This document shows positions 10,901 through 22,463 of a stretch of DNA of 64,000 nucleotides, piece after piece. This DNA is from Heterobasidion occidentale. Taxonomy: Eukaryota; Basidiomycota; Agaricomycetes; Russulales; Bondarzewiaceae. Both the position numbers and the translations under genes were made by a program. Each line of letters starts with the position of its first letter. Within the stretch, counting starts at the first letter, position 1. The stretch covers positions 868,001 through 932,000 of the forward strand of contig JBCAQO010000013.1 in assembly GCA_039111635.1 (NCBI GenBank), written 5' to 3'. A model generated the notes under the pieces. It did not search any database and was not told the origin of the DNA. It worked only from the letters and a program-made list of their open reading frames with translations.

Positions 10901-13900
10901 CAATGACGATGAGCTTCGGAAGAAAGAAACTGAGTTGGCTCTGGCTAAGGAGCGCGCAGAGCGTGATGCGAAAGAGAAAGAGGCCTTGGAAAGTCTCAAG
11001 ATGCGTCTCGAGGCTGACAAACGCAAAGTGGAAGACGCTCTGGAAGCTGAGAGGAACCTCGCTGTCGACAAGGACGCTTTGCTGGAACGAAGCAAAAAGC
11101 GGGAGTTGGAACTGGAGGAGGAAGTTGCAGCTCTCCAGTCGGACCTTGACACTCTTGATTCGCAACTTGATCGCGCGCTCAAGATTCAGAAGGAGAGCGA
11201 GGAGAAACACGAGACACTGCGCGTGGCCTTCGATCAGGCTGCCGAGCATCTAGTGCGCCTTGAGCATGAGCAGCAGGAGTGGGAAGCTCGGGAGGCGGAA
11301 CTTACGGAGCAGCTTGGCGACTTCGATGTTGAACTCGAAGCGCTGAGAGGCGAGAAAGAGGGGCTTCAGAAGGAAAGCGAGGAGCTGAAACAACTTGTAG
11401 CTGAGCGCGAGGAGGATCTTGGCCGCGTCAAAGAGCGTATGGAGACCCCGTTTCTGTCATATCCGAAGGGAAGTTGACTGTTGAAACGAGAAACAGGTAC
11501 GTTGTCCTTTCGTCGATTGATGTTGGGTGCTGATGGTGCATGCTTAGGGATTCCTTGAGGAGCCGAGTGGATACCTTGGAACAAGAAGCCAGACAGTCCA
11601 AGGAACAGCTCCAAGAGATGGCACGCACCGCTACCGATTACTCCAACATCATCCGACGCAAGGAAGAGGACATCGCCCGTCATACCATTGAACTCGAGTC
11701 TATCAGGATTGACCGCGACCGCATTTCCAAGGACATCATCTCTCTCCAGGTTCAGATTGAGACGCAAACCGCGGAGTTACAGGCCCAGAAGGATGAGAAA
11801 GACAGGGACTCAGCCGCGCAAGCCAAACTTCAGGAAGAGTTGGATGGACTGCGCGCGCTCATGGAGGCTAAGACGAGCGAAGAGACCCGCCGTAGCGAGG
11901 TCGAGAAGCGGAAGGAAGAAGAACTGGTCGATCTTCGCGGACAAGTGGCTACCTTGCAGCAGGAACTCAGCGAGGCTCGACGAGTGGCCCTGGACATCCA
12001 AAATAGGATGAAGGTGGACCTCGAAACGTCGATGCGTGAACACGGCTCTCTGTTGCAAAGCCATCGCTCTCTCTCGGACCGGATGCAGGCTACTGATTCC
12101 AAGTTTAAAAAAGCGGAAGCTGCTCTGTCGGAAGCAGAGAAGGCGAAGCGATCTGCAGAGTCTGAACTCCAGTCACTCAGGTCTCGACAGATTGATGCTG
12201 ATGGAGCTTTGGCAGAGGCTGAGAAGGAAAAAGAGGTAATCTCATCTCTTGCTTCCGACAGGACCACATTATTCACACGCTTTGACAGAACTTGAAGCGC
12301 CAGTTGACGGCGGCTCAGGCCAAGTATCGGGACTTCGAAGACACGACATTGGAATTAGAGCGGGAGAAGAATGCCCAGGATCGTCAGCTGGAAACTCTCA
12401 AGAAACAACTCGAAGCCGAGACAGCCAAGCGTTCCCAGCTCGAGAAGCTTGCTTCTGGTCAGAAAGCAGAAATCATCCAGCTCAAGGACCGCAATGTCAA
12501 GTTCGACCGCGAACTCAACAAGGTGTTAACAGACTTGAAAAACCGCGAGTGGGAAGTCAAGCAGCTGGAATCTAAGCAGGACAAGACCATCGTGGAGCAC
12601 GTTCATGTGCTTGAAGAAGCCAAACGAGTCACGGATCGTCAACTCCAGGATGCTCAGAAGGAACTGCAGAAAAATGCGGTCTACATTCGTTCACTCGAAA
12701 AGGTCAAGGCTAGGCTTACAGGCGAGGCCGAGGATTTCATCCGCGAAACGGAGCGTGAGCACGTCGAGCTTCGTGCGAAGGAAAAAATCGCTCGAACGGC
12801 AGAAGAAAAAGCCAACCGAGCTTTGATAGAGGTTGAGAACGAACGGAAAGGCAGGGATGCTGCCGAGACGCACATTCGCAAATTGCAGACCGAGGTTCAA
12901 AACGCCCACGACCAGATTGTCGATGTCACCCAGCAATTCTTGTCCATGCAGCGGTCTAAAGACAACCTCGAGACGGAGCTCGCGCGACTCGCAGATGAAA
13001 CGGAAGCGCCTAACTCGATGGCAAAGATGCAACGCCAGTATGAGTCCCGCATCTCCCAATTGCAAAATCAGCTGGAAGAAGCTGAGACGACAAGAGTGAC
13101 CGCATCTAAGATCCGAGAGCAGGTCGAGCGTCAGCATGCAGAGATCCGCCGATTGATCATGAGCAGTGGATCCGACCACGAGCCGTTCCGTGCACGGCTA
13201 CTTCAGGAGCTCCAGCTGGCCGAGAACGCGATGGAAAAGGAATTATCTTCTCGTTCTCAGCGCCTTTCTGACAACGGTTCCGATGTTCAGACCTTGGCTG
13301 ACACTCCACAGCGCAAGCGCACTTCATCGGGTTTGAATGGCATCATGAGGGCCCGCAAGGATTCCTCTCACTCAGAGTCCCCCAGGAAAAATGATGGGCA
13401 GGTCAACGCTCTGAAGCAGCAGTACAGGTTCTCGAGCTCAAGATGGCTGCTTCAGATCGCGTCCGTCAACATCTGGAAGTGTCCTTGAAGGAACTTACCG
13501 CCGAGCTGGATAGTAGCGATGGGTCCATACAATCTTTGCAACAATACCGAGGTCGGCTTGCGAAAGAAAATGGACGCCTAGCTGAATTACTGGAAGACGA
13601 GGCGGAGGCACGTCGACATGCAGAAGCTGCGCAGCTAACAGGCATTCAAGAAGTATGGAATAAGTTCCAGAACACCATTGATGCCGAACGCGAGAACTAT
13701 GCGCGGCTAGAGGAGTCACGCAAAGCACTGGTACGTACTGTAGCAGCTTCAAACGCCAAAATACCTCAAAATTTCGATATAGGTCATTCAACAACGCGGT
13801 GCCCAGGTTGAGCTCGAAGACCACCGTCACCAAGTCCAAGAACTTTCTCAGGCAAAGAAACAACTGCAAGCTGATCTTGCTGACATCAAAGACCGATTGG

Positions 13901-15871
13901 AAGGTGAACTCATGGCAAAGAATGAGGAAATCAGTGCGTAACTTCTGTGCTAATCAAGATATACTCAAACACCCTTTGCAGATTCCAAGCGTCAGTTGCA
14001 AGCGCGTTTGCAAGAACTCGAGATCACTTCAGCAGGCTCCTCGACGGCGCAGTCGGGTGAATCTAATCTAACAATCTAACAAATACTTGATGATGCTTGC
14101 TAATGGAAATCTATAGAACTTCGTGAGGCCGTCGAAGCGTACAAGTCTAAATCAGAATCATACCGCAGTCGACTCGAAGCAGCTGAGATTGAGAGAGTCA
14201 AAATTGCTCGTGCCGAAGCCCTGTGTTGGTAGTCTCATTGCCTCTCTTACTCCCGATCATAACAAGCTTTCCTCAGCACGACGGTCTCTGGCTGATGTTG
14301 AAAAGGCCCACGCACAATTGACCGCTGAACGGAACACCATTGAGCAAACTCTATCTCGAGCACAGGAAAAGATCCACGAACTCGAGGCCAGGATCGAAGA
14401 TGAGTCCCGGGACTCGTCCGACGGGCAGCTTCTTCGTCAACGACTCAACGAGGAAATGGACGACGAGCGCAAGCAACACCAGAAAGATCTAGCCGAGCGA
14501 GATTTCACTGCTGATCAAACCCGGAAGAAGTACCAAGGTGGGTCTGCGATGCGTACCATTTGATCAACCTATTTATGTTCCTTGCCATATAGCCGAACTT
14601 GCACAACTCAGCGAAGGTAAGCAACGATTTATTGCGATGAGGAATGATGATCATGATGTTGATATCCATTAGAGCTACAAAGTCAACGCGACAGCATGAG
14701 CAAGCTTCGCGAGGAAGTCAGAAAGGCGCGATCTGACTACGATGAACTTCAATTACGCTATGACGACGAGGTCTACAGTGGTGGAGCCTGGAAGAAGGAA
14801 CGCGAGCGCCTCGAGACCAAGATTAATGACATCAGCAAGGCCTATGAATCTTCTACAGCAGCACAAAGCGAGCAGCAGTCCCAGATTGTCGCGCTTCACT
14901 CACAAGTTCGCGAATTGCGAAGTGTATTGAACGATGCGGAAGCGGACCGCGCTTTGCTACAGAAAGCACGGAGGTCTCTGCAGGCCGAGCTCGAAACCAT
15001 TAAGTTGGACACCGTCGATACCAACAGAATGACGTCCGATCGGGAATTACAGGCGCTGCAGCTCAAGAAGCAGGACCTTGAACGTTCACTCGAGGAGCAG
15101 GCTGATAGGGTGGAGATGGCATATGACAGAATGAAGAAAGCTGAGGGTCACGCCCAAGAATGTCAGGTAGAGTTGGGAAAGGTACGCGTTGAGAACTCGG
15201 AATTAGATCGACTCAACGTCAGTATCATCGCTCTCTCGAATGATTCACAAAACTGAATTGAGAACAGGCTACGCTCGAGAAGCAGATCAAAGAACTCAAC
15301 GTCCGGATCGTGGACTTAGAGACCAAGTCGTATTCGAGAACGCCACAATCAAACACCCCGTCATCGAATGCTGTTATCCGTCGGCTTGAAAGTCGAGTCG
15401 AAGAGTTGACCAGTCAACTCGCTCAAGTTTCGAAGGACAAAAGTCGGGCGTCGCTATCCCGAGATCGGGACGCTATCTTCAAGTTGGCTGAGAGTGATCG
15501 ACAAAAGTCGCGTTTAGAGGAGGAGATTAAATCCTACGAGGAGAAGGTGACGACTATGCGAAAGGCTATGGACGAGATGGTGAGCCACCAATGGGCTCCG
15601 CCGCGATAACTCATATTCACATACAATCTTCAGCAAACGACTGAAGGGGAGCTTCAACTTGCAAAACGACGCGCTGAGCGCGAAGCCGCAGATCTCAAGC
15701 AAAAGTCACTAACGTACGCCCTCTTCTGTTAATAATTGATTAGATTCTAATCATGTTCTGTCAACAAACAGCTTGGAGCGTCAAGTTGAGAGTCTACGTG
15801 CGAGACTCGATCGGCCCTCCTCATCCATGCGCGGTTCGCCCGTCGGTTCTCCAAGAAAGTTCGATTCATAG
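7954..15871 (+). CDS. class II myosin heavy chain
   Basis: This is a conventional myosin heavy chain, the motor of the contractile actomyosin ring in fungi (Myo1/Myo2 type). The start ([10 protein letters not shown]) precedes the SH3-like N-terminal domain ([18 protein letters not shown]). The motor follows: [16 protein letters not shown], the P-loop [10 protein letters not shown] near residue 170, a Ser/His/Pro-rich insertion of about 55 residues just after it, [10 protein letters not shown] (switch I), [16 protein letters not shown] (switch II), the actin-binding [10 protein letters not shown] and the converter ([12 protein letters not shown]). One or two IQ-like segments ([13 protein letters not shown]) lead into about 1,500 residues of heptad-rich coiled coil ending SPRKFDS. 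Introns in the motor include 8134-8195, 8340-8391, 9076-9126, 9230-9280 and 10826-10874. One-base losses at 8496-8500, 11446-11449 and about 13421 break the frame but leave conserved sequence on both sides, so I regard the gene as intact. Confidence 0.95.
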
Positions 15872-16162
15872 CCAAGTTCCAACGGACAGACCATGACCAT
15901 TGTTTTGATATTATGATCTCATGAATCATCTGGCTATATGTGCTACTAGTTTGCGTTGTCTCTGTGCTCTCTGTATCATACAAATACCCTAACGTGCATG
16001 TATAGGCCAGTGTTATAGTTTTATTTTTCTTATTTTTGACAGTTGATTTTTTGTGCGAGCCGATTCTCCGTTGTGGCCATCATAAATAGCCTGGGATTCC
16101 TCACTCAATTGGTCAGTACATGCTTCTCTGCAGACCGAATTCTAAATCCTTTGTCCATCGCC

Positions 16163-17232
16163 ATGAAGAAATCTAGCCAAGTCCTAGCTTTTGATGTTTA
16201 CGGAACACTGTTGGACACAGGCGGCATTTCGACGACGCTAGTCCGAGAGCTACAGGTATCTTCTCTGCAAGCAGACCAGATCAGTGTTCTATGGAGGACG
16301 TACCAGCTTCAGTGGGTCCTTTTCGAGTCAACCGGTAGCACCAGCGTCTGAACCACGGCTGAGAGATACACTTGGCGTCTCAATTCCATGGGTCAGTCAT
16401 CCTGAGTGCATCTCGCTGGTTTCCGACACCGTACTTACTCGATCAAGGCTTATACGAGCCTTTCGATGAAGTCACACGGAAGAGCCTCCTGCACGCAGCC
16501 TTGGATCACAAGATAAACCTCTCTGATTCCCAGATCACTTCCATCTGTGATGCGTACAACACACTCCCTGTGTAAGTTACTCGTGTATAACTCCTTCTTA
16601 ATATAACGTCGATGGCTGGTAAAGGTTCCCCGATGTCTACGATACACTGCAGAAGCTCGACAAGCAGCCTGATGTCAAGATAGTCATATTCAGTAATGGT
16701 GCTTACTTCACTCAATTAATAAAAGTCCATTTGCTGATTTTTATGAGATTTAGGGACGAGGCAGGCATGCACCTTCTAATGTGTCATTAAATTCGAAGGC
16801 TAAGACGTCCTCCTGCAGATGATCTCTACATCCCTCGATAAGGCGTCCCTGACTACATACACTAACACCTACTTTCTCACTGACAGCGTGAGGAAATACA
16901 AGCCCAGCCCGGAGGTCTATTCTAGCCTCTTCCAATCGTGCGCAGAATATGTCGAAGATCCGAAAGATATATGGCTCGTGAGCGGGTACGAAGTGGTCTC
17001 GTTCAAGTGCAGACTTGTTTACTGATCGGGGATCTCTCGTACGCCTTGTGTTGGCGGTCTCTGTCGTATTACCAGGAACCCCTTTGATGTCACTGGCGCG
17101 CGCAACGCTGGTCTTAATGCGATTTGGGTGGATCGTATGGGTAAAGGCTGGACCGACAGGCTTTTCGACGAGACAACCTTGGGGCCGACTAAGATAGTCA
17201 AGAGTCTGGAGGATATCTCAGGATATTTCTGA
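16163..17232 (+). CDS. HAD-superfamily hydrolase, type II haloacid dehalogenase-like
   Basis: The family hydrolyses carbon-halogen or phosphoester bonds through an aspartyl intermediate. Motif I is FDVYGTLLDT near residue 10 with the nucleophile Asp. Motif II is IVIFSNG. A motif III Lys lies in RKYKPSPEVYSSL, and the closing motif reads NPFDVTGARNAGLNAIWVDR. The protein ends KSLEDISGYF. At least four short introns (for example in the stretch after YQLQ near 16310, and 16574-16625) interrupt the gene. Size and motif order fit fungal L-2-haloacid-dehalogenase-like proteins of about 240-260 residues. The substrate cannot be read from the sequence. Confidence 0.85.
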
Positions 17233-17381
17233 CAGCACATTAAACCTCTGTATTCTTTTTTCATAAAAAAGCACGAGACGATCGAAAGAAAATGAATACC
17301 CCATCTCGTTCAGGACAACGGAGTTCACACACCACTGAGTACTATTATACTGAATGCCGCTCAAAAAGTTTGCAAAAGAAG

Positions 17382-17464
17382 TAGCAGCACCTCGTTTCGA
17401 TCGAGGGACCTCAGGGTTACCAGTTTATGGGCCCTGCGCGCTATACCAGCTGCGCCATGCTGCT
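17382..17464 (-). tRNA. initiator tRNA-Met (CAT), 8-nt insertion in the anticodon loop
   Basis: Minus-strand sequence folds as a cloverleaf. The acceptor AGCAGCA pairs with TGCTGCT (first pair A:T, an initiator trait), the D stem is GCGC/GCGC and the anticodon stem is CAGGG/CCCTG. The T stem is CCTCG/CGAGG with loop ATCGAAA; A54 in place of T54 is the eukaryotic initiator signature. The anticodon loop reads CCCATAA, with C33 as in many higher-eukaryote initiators. Eight extra nucleotides (about ACTGGTAA) lie 3' of the anticodon, at the position of a canonical tRNA intron. A very short intron is the likely reading. Confidence 0.85.
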
Positions 17465-17628
17465 TATTTTCAAATTCAGTTTAGTACATCATGACCGCAT
17501 GCCTCGCTTGGCTGATGTGTTGCTGGGTACTGAGGCAGCTAGGCCAAAAGCGCACTCGCGTCTCGCGATGGAGATCGTGGAATGCGCAAAAAAGTAAGTC
17601 AATTACTTTCCAATCATCGCAAAAGAAG

Positions 17629-17710
17629 CAGCAGCACCTCGTTTTGACCGAGGGACCTCAGGGGTCATCAGGACATGAGCCCTGCGCGCTTCCAACTGCG
17701 CCATACTGCT
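17629..17710 (-). tRNA. second initiator tRNA-Met-like copy, divergent
   Basis: This lies about 165 bp from the first copy on the same strand. The acceptor AGCAGTA pairs with TGCTGCT with one G:T pair, the D arm is GCGC/GCGC, the anticodon stem is CAGGG/CCCTG and the T stem is CCTCG/CGAGG. The anticodon CAT is followed by about nine extra nucleotides. The T loop reads GTCAAAA, so the initiator A54 is lost, and the discriminator base differs. It may be a functional variant or an early pseudogene. Confidence 0.6.
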
Positions 17711-17865
17711 TACGATAGGCGTATCAACCCCAAGTTCATCATCACAGATGTGCTTAGATATACTGAGATCCATAGTCTCATTGAGCTTCAACAATCAAAA
17801 TGAATCAGTAAAGCTACAAAAGTCCAAATTTAGTAGTACACTCCGTAGGGAGATGATACAGACAT

Positions 17866-19394
17866 TCATTCATCCGCTACGAGTATGACCTTCTTTCCCT
17901 TGTTTGCTCCCTGCTGCACGTCCAATATACCCTGTCCCGCGTGCTCCAGACCACGGGTGATGTCCTCCTGATATTTTATCTTACCCTCCTTCACCAGCTT
18001 AGGGACTTCTTTGTAGAACTGCTCGCGGTGTTTCCCAAACCAGTTCCCGTTGATGAAGCCGTGCATGGACATGTCCTTCTTGAATATTTCCGCTAGGTTC
18101 TGTGTAGGGCATGGTGAGGTCAGTATCTGCCGCTATCGATAAGAGAGCAGTAAGGATTACGAGCCTTGACGCCGTAACCTTCCGGGTTGTTGTACGTGGT
18201 TATCATGCCGCATTCCTTAGCAGACGAGGTAAGCGCAAGGACAAAGAGAATACTGTTGCCTTTCTCACAATGAAACGAGCTCGCTTGTTGGCGTATTTCA
18301 AAGCTAGATCGAGCGTCTCTCCGCCTACGTTATCCCAGTAACTGAAAAAGCAAGGAAGTCAGTCAATAGCGAAGCCAACCACTCGTTCGAGCAGACACGA
18401 ACATATCGAAGCCGCCCTCGCGCTGAAGCACTTCTTCGGTACTTTCTTTCTTATAGTTGAACACCACGTCGGCCCCGAGCGAGCGCACAAATTCGACTTT
18501 CTCGTCGGATCCAGCGGACGCAATCACCTTGAGCCCGTCAAGTTTCGCTAGCTGGACGACGAAGCTGCCAACTGGGCCAGCGGCAGTTGTGATGAACGCT
18601 GTTTCACCCTGGTTCGAGTGTAAGCAGGGAGTGGGTGTCACGAGGCCGTGTGTGCAGAACTGACCGACCTTTTTGGCTTTAGAGAACTCATTCCACCCCA
18701 CATATGCTGTCTGACCTGGCATCCCTGCCGTGCCGATGTACACAGACCACGACAAACCCTCTTCGTTGGCGATCACGGTGAAGGGCGAGGCGTCACTACG
18801 CACAAAGTACTCTTGGAACGCTTCCAGCAGGACATGTCAGCATAGACTGTGTCGGCTCATTGGGAGCGGCGAATGTAACTGACGCAAGACGCCATAGACA
18901 TGATCCCCGACTTTGATCTCAGAGTGCTCTGAACGTAAAACGACCCCAATCCCGAAGTTTGTAATGCTGAAAACATCTCGTTCGATTGAAGGCAAGGATA
19001 ATAAGGGAAAAAGAGCCTACGGTTCGCCTTTGGCAAAAGGAGGCTGCATACAAAAGAGGCTGCCATTACGACAAATGGGCTTGAACGAATTGCGTAGAGT
19101 ACGTACCGAGTAGCTGGCCTTGGTCGCCTCTCGCATTCTCCCCCTCAGGTAGGGATCGATTGACAGAACAAGCGTCTTAACAAGGAAGCCCCCTTTCAGG
19201 GGTTCTGTCTCGAGATCTATACTCACAGAAGTGTCGTGGACAGTGGTTCTTCCTGGCTCAGGATAGCCTATCAAGTCCAGGGTCGCGGCAGGATATGACC
19301 TTCAGACACTGGGAAGAATGGAGCAACAATCGAGCTATTACGCACCAATTGGAACCTCGTTGAAAAGCGTTCGACCGTTTGTAATCGGAGACAT
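17866..19394 (-). CDS. NADP-dependent MDR reductase (leukotriene B4 12-hydroxydehydrogenase-like), paralog 1, copy A
   Basis: This is a medium-chain dehydrogenase/reductase of the PTGR type, which reduces alpha,beta-unsaturated ketones or aldehydes with NADPH and lacks the catalytic zinc. The start is MSPITNGRTLFNEVPI; an intron follows, then GYPEPGRTTVHDTSVSID and LSIDPYLRGRMRE. The Rossmann part shows AGMPGQTAYVGW and TTAAGPVGSFVVQLAKL (nucleotide-binding glycine turn), then VIASAGSDEKVEFVRSLGAD. The protein ends KGKKVILVADE. Several introns of about 50-80 bp are visible. A paralog lies 1.5 kb downstream in coordinates. The natural substrate is unknown. Confidence 0.88.
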
Positions 19395-19882
19395 GGCTGC
19401 GATTTGAAGGTTTGGAAGGATTCCCAACTTCAGGTTGACCGTTTGGTCCTTTTGAAGGGCGTGGATCAGCGTGGATCATGCTCTGTAATCCCTCGGCCAG
19501 CGTGACCAAGCGCGACAAGCCTTTCGAATCAGCGGCGCGGGGCAGCGAGAGATCAAGTGTACATTTTAGGTGGTTGTTCGCGGGTTGCGAGTGACCCGCC
19601 CGTCGATGACGTGCTTGAAATCGACTGCAACATCTTTCTACTCCGGCGATCCTATAACTCCTATAAGCCGAGTTTTCTGGGTCGACCAACTTCGTCTAAA
19701 AAGGGTGCCTAGGCCCTGCAGGGGCCTTTGTGTGCTGCTTAAAAAGCGGGATACAGTCTGGGCGCGACGCAGGCAAGTTGGCGCAGAGTCAGCACCGTAT
19801 CGTCAACATCGGCCAATTCCGACCAAGTCTAGCCGAGTCCGTCTCTGGTTTGTCAACGCAGACTCTGCTCGTACACCACATA

Positions 19883-20568
19883 CTATCCTTCCGGCAGTGT
19901 TCGGCCAGAAAACCGTAAACATATTCCCTAGCTTTGAATGGGACTCTGAGAGGGTGAAACTTGGCATGGATACTGGCAAACACTCACACTACCGTCCTGT
20001 GTACTCAAATATATCGGAAGGCTAGTATGTCATTGAGCGGAACGTTTCCGGTGGTTTTGAGGGTGTTCGGTAATTTCTCCGCATGATGGTCACGACGATG
20101 TCACGAAGCCGTGGTTGCCGCATTACAACTCCGCTTCCCTGGAGGCCGCATTCTCCGGATATTTCCAAACGGCCCGCTGGCGGAGATTGAACCAAGTTCC
20201 CAATTCGTCAAGCGTGACTTTGCTGTTGCGCTCGACGAGGGCGATGTTCTGCAGTTCAGCGATGACACTGGATCTGTCCCCGGAGAAATATGTACAGTGT
20301 AGACATACCTTATGCTACCTCAGTCAAATATTTACATGCAAATCGGAAAAGATTGGCTTGCTCAAGTGAGCAAACAGATTTTACCGAACAGGTATTCCTT
20401 GAACCATCTCTCCTCCCGTGAACTTCTTAGCTTCAGATTTTTTTCTAGGACCTCGGTAATGATATCCAAATAACCTACAGTTGGTTTAAAGAAGATCGAT
20501 TGAGAACTCATCGCTCCTCGAGCGATTACCGAACACCGCTAAATTACCGAACACTATATTAGTGATAG
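19883..20568. mobile_element. non-autonomous TA-target DNA transposon (Tc1/mariner-like MITE)
   Basis: This 686-bp insertion occurs in copy A and is absent from copy B. It is flanked by TA on both sides (19881-19882 and 20569-20570), and the empty site at 28678-28679 has a single TA. The ends form an imperfect 22-bp inverted repeat: both begin CTATC, and AGTGTTCGG follows after eight mostly divergent bases. The motif GTGTTCGGTAAT recurs near the right end and near 20067, as subterminal repeats do. No intact transposase was found. TA duplication and size fit a deletion derivative of a Tc1/mariner-type element; other TA-targeting families are possible. Confidence 0.8.
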
Positions 20569-20939
20569 TACCATCGTCAATCGCTTTCTCACGAAGGCCA
20601 GCTATCCATGCTACTGATATTTGCGCATTTCGTATCACAGATGCCTTGCGCTCATGTTGGTTGGGATTGATTGATCCTGATTCATCTCCTTAAACACTGT
20701 AATGACCCAGGGGGCTCGGTGGATACCTCCTTCGTCTCTGGCGCCGCCAAGGCCCAAGGGGAGTAGAGTGCACACACATTTAGGAGAGAGCTTGATCTGA
20801 AAAAAGTGTTCGCATCGAAAGGACGACTTCGATTCGATGCTGCTCGAAGGATAATATCACTGAAAAATACATAAGTTGTAGACTTGAACGATTGTTTTAC
20901 ATGTATGCACTGCGTCTTCTGCTTATCCTTGGCCCTGGT

Positions 20940-22463
20940 TCACTCACTCGCCACCAGGATGACTGTCTTCCCAAAGTTCTTCCCTTGTTGTTGGTCAAGC
21001 AGTGCTTGACCTGCATTCTCCAGACCACGTGTTATATCCTCCTTGTACTTAATCTTGCCCTCCTTGATGAGCTTCGGCACTTCTTTGTAGAATTGATCCC
21101 GATACGTGGCGCCTCGGTGTGTTATGAGGAACCCGTTGATGCTGATCTCTTTGGTCACGATTGCGCCAAGGTTCTGTTCGTTATATGACTGAGTAAGGTT
21201 AATATATGAGCTAGGCCCTGATATCCTTACTCGAGCATTGTAGGCGTTGGGCCCATTGTATTCCGTGATCATGCCGCATTCCTGGAAGTTAGAACGAGTG
21301 TATGTGAGCGTCCGCTTAAGTGCTGGATTTTACGATGCCTTACGATGAAGCGAGCGCGCCTGTTCGCATATGCCAGAGCAAGGTCAAGCGTCTCTCCACC
21401 AACGTGATCCCAATAGCTGACGACAAAAAATCAGTGCTTTCCAAAAAGCGGCAGAAATATATCCATACATGTCGATGCCGCCCTCACGCTTGAGAACCTC
21501 TTCTGTACTCTCTGTCTTGTAGTTGAAGGCAACATCCGCGCCAAGCGAACGTGCAAATTCGACCTTCTCATCAGAGCCAGCTGAAGCGATCACTTTGAGG
21601 CCTTCTAATTTGGCGAGCTGGATCACGAAGCTCCCGACGGGACCTGCGGCGGTAGAGATGAATATCGTTTCGCCCTGGGCAGAATTGTCACATCGTGTGG
21701 AAGCCCATGTAGAAAAGCAACCAGAACACACCTGTTTGGCGTGCGAAAATTCCTTCCATCCGGTGTAAGCAGTGAGTCCTACGAAAGATAATTAGAAATA
21801 ATAGTAAATCCGCACAAAACTTTGTAACTTACCTGGCATCCCAGCAGCGCCGAGGTAAACCGACCATGGCACACTCTCGTCCTTCAAAACTTTGTAAGTC
21901 GAAGGATCGCTTCTTACGAAGTACTCCTGGAATGCTTCGAGACAAATGAATTGAGAATCGTTTTTTTGTGGACCTTGTAGAGACGTACGAAACAAGCCAT
22001 AGATGTGATCGCCCGCCTGCAACGCAGCGTTCTCGGACCGAACGATGACGCCAATTCCGTAGTTGGCGATCCTAAGGAGATCAAATCAGTACGGGAGAGG
22101 ATCTCATCGCAGTAATGAGCTCACGGCTGGCCTAGAGGAAAAGCGGGCTAGTAGAAAATGGTAAATGATGCTGGCCCCCAGAAATCCATGTGCATACACA
22201 CCAAGTAACTTGGAACGTCCGCAGGCCTCATTCTGCCCCTCAAATAGGGATCGACAGAGATAAACAGCGTCTTGACAATGAATCCTCCATTGAGTTGCTC
22301 ATTTTCGAGGTCAATCGTTTGCGATACGTCGTGCACCGTCGTCTTCCCTGGCTCCGGATAGCCTGCAACAAGTCCCTCAATCAATGATCAGCGTGAACAT
22401 AGGGAGTAGCGCACCAGTTGGGATCTCGTTGAAGAGGGTTCGTCCGTTTGCGATGGGGGCCAT
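20940..22463 (-). CDS. NADP-dependent MDR reductase, paralog 2, copy A
   Basis: The family is the same as for the neighbour at 17866-19394. The start is MAPIANGRTLFNEIP, followed by an intron, GYPEPGKTTVHDVSQTID and ISVDPYLRGRMRPAD. The nucleotide-binding turn is STAAGPVGSFVIQLAKLEG, then VIASAGSDEKVEFARSLGAD. The C terminus is FGKTVILVASE. The two paralogs share exon order and most motifs, so they arose by tandem duplication. As in other PTGR-like proteins, no structural zinc cysteine cluster is visible. Specific substrate unknown. Confidence 0.88.

Noticed and set aside
7954..15871. Myosin as a pseudogene because of frameshifts
   Set aside because: Breaks are single-base losses at C/G runs with conserved sequence continuing on both sides, and the same error occurs in unrelated genes; consensus error is more likely.
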